In this document: piece by piece, positions 6,815-6,901 of the stretch
Layout of the letters: each line of letters begins with the position of its first letter
Position numbering within the stretch: the first letter of the stretch is position 1
Assembly (NCBI GenBank): GCA_029939445.1
Contig: JAOZSY010000033.1
Location: 7,997-14,897 of the forward strand
Reading direction: 5' to 3'
Length of the DNA stretch: 6,901 nucleotides
DNA from: Bacteroidales bacterium
GTDB taxonomy: Bacteria; Bacteroidota; Bacteroidia; Bacteroidales; UBA1556
Translations under genes and position numbers: made by a program
Notes under the pieces: generated by a model
The model's database searches: none
Seen by the model: the letters and a program-made list of their open reading frames with translations, nothing else
Told to the model about the DNA's origin: nothing

Positions 6815-6901
6815 TTCTTTTTTTTTGAATATTTACTTATTTAATAAATAGTAAATGTATTTTATTATTTGTTTTCTTTATTTGCAATTAAAAGATAATC
6901 C
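6815..6901 (-). promoter_or_regulatory. Leader and candidate promoter of the AsmA-like gene
   Basis: Directly before the ATG the minus strand has A9 (6826-6818) followed by GAA, an A-rich leader without Shine-Dalgarno, as is usual in Bacteroidota. Further up, TACATTTA (6859-6852) is one base from the -7 consensus TAnnTTTG, and TTGCAAATAA begins at 6887. The gap between TTG and the -7-like box is 25 bp, too long for the normal 19-21, so the promoter call is weak. The region ends at the window edge. Confidence 0.35.

Noticed and set aside
1..6901. CRISPR array, insertion sequence, integrase, tRNA or attachment site
   Set aside because: No regularly spaced repeats, transposase motifs, tRNA cloverleaf or flanking direct repeats were found on either strand.

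Overview
The window is very AT-rich. It carries five protein-coding genes and one structural RNA gene, all on the minus strand. Several features point to Bacteroidota, most likely a Flavobacteriia-like lineage. Gene leaders are A/T-rich and lack Shine-Dalgarno sequences. Promoter boxes fit the Bacteroidota consensus (TTG, 19-21 bp, TAnnTTTG). The window also has a short-type SRP RNA, an FG-GAP secreted protein with a typical '...A|Q' signal peptide end, and a large AsmA-like protein of the kind common in this phylum.

In the direction of transcription (high to low coordinates) the layout is as follows. At 6814-4145 lies an 889-residue AsmA-like membrane-anchored periplasmic protein. It is followed after 36 bp by a 350-residue MraY/WecA/TagO-type polyprenyl-phosphate sugar-1-phosphate transferase (4108-3056); the two are probably co-transcribed. 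After a 95-bp gap comes the SRP RNA gene (ffs, 2960-2865), with its own consensus promoter and a terminator built from its closing helix plus a U7 tail. Just past that terminator is a 99-residue TPR-type protein (2830-2531). Then comes a 613-residue two-domain protein (2477-636), with an FkbH-like HAD-IIIC domain at the N terminus and an apparent SGNH-hydrolase-like domain at the C terminus. Last is the N-terminal part of a secreted FG-GAP repeat protein (500 to the window edge), with its own promoter.

The common theme is the cell envelope. The MraY/WecA-type enzyme would start a lipid-linked surface glycan. The FkbH/SGNH fusion is the type of protein that modifies glycans or other carrier-bound intermediates with small acyl groups. 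The AsmA-like protein belongs to a superfamily linked to lipid traffic and outer-membrane homeostasis. The SRP RNA serves membrane-protein targeting. No mobile element, CRISPR array, tRNA or rRNA was seen, and no stretch over 300 bp lacks a gene. I do not see a clearly new multi-gene system. The most unusual items are the HAD-SGNH fusion with Cys at the expected nucleophile position, the small TPR gene directly behind the SRP RNA terminator, and the tandem 33-bp repeat in the AsmA tail.
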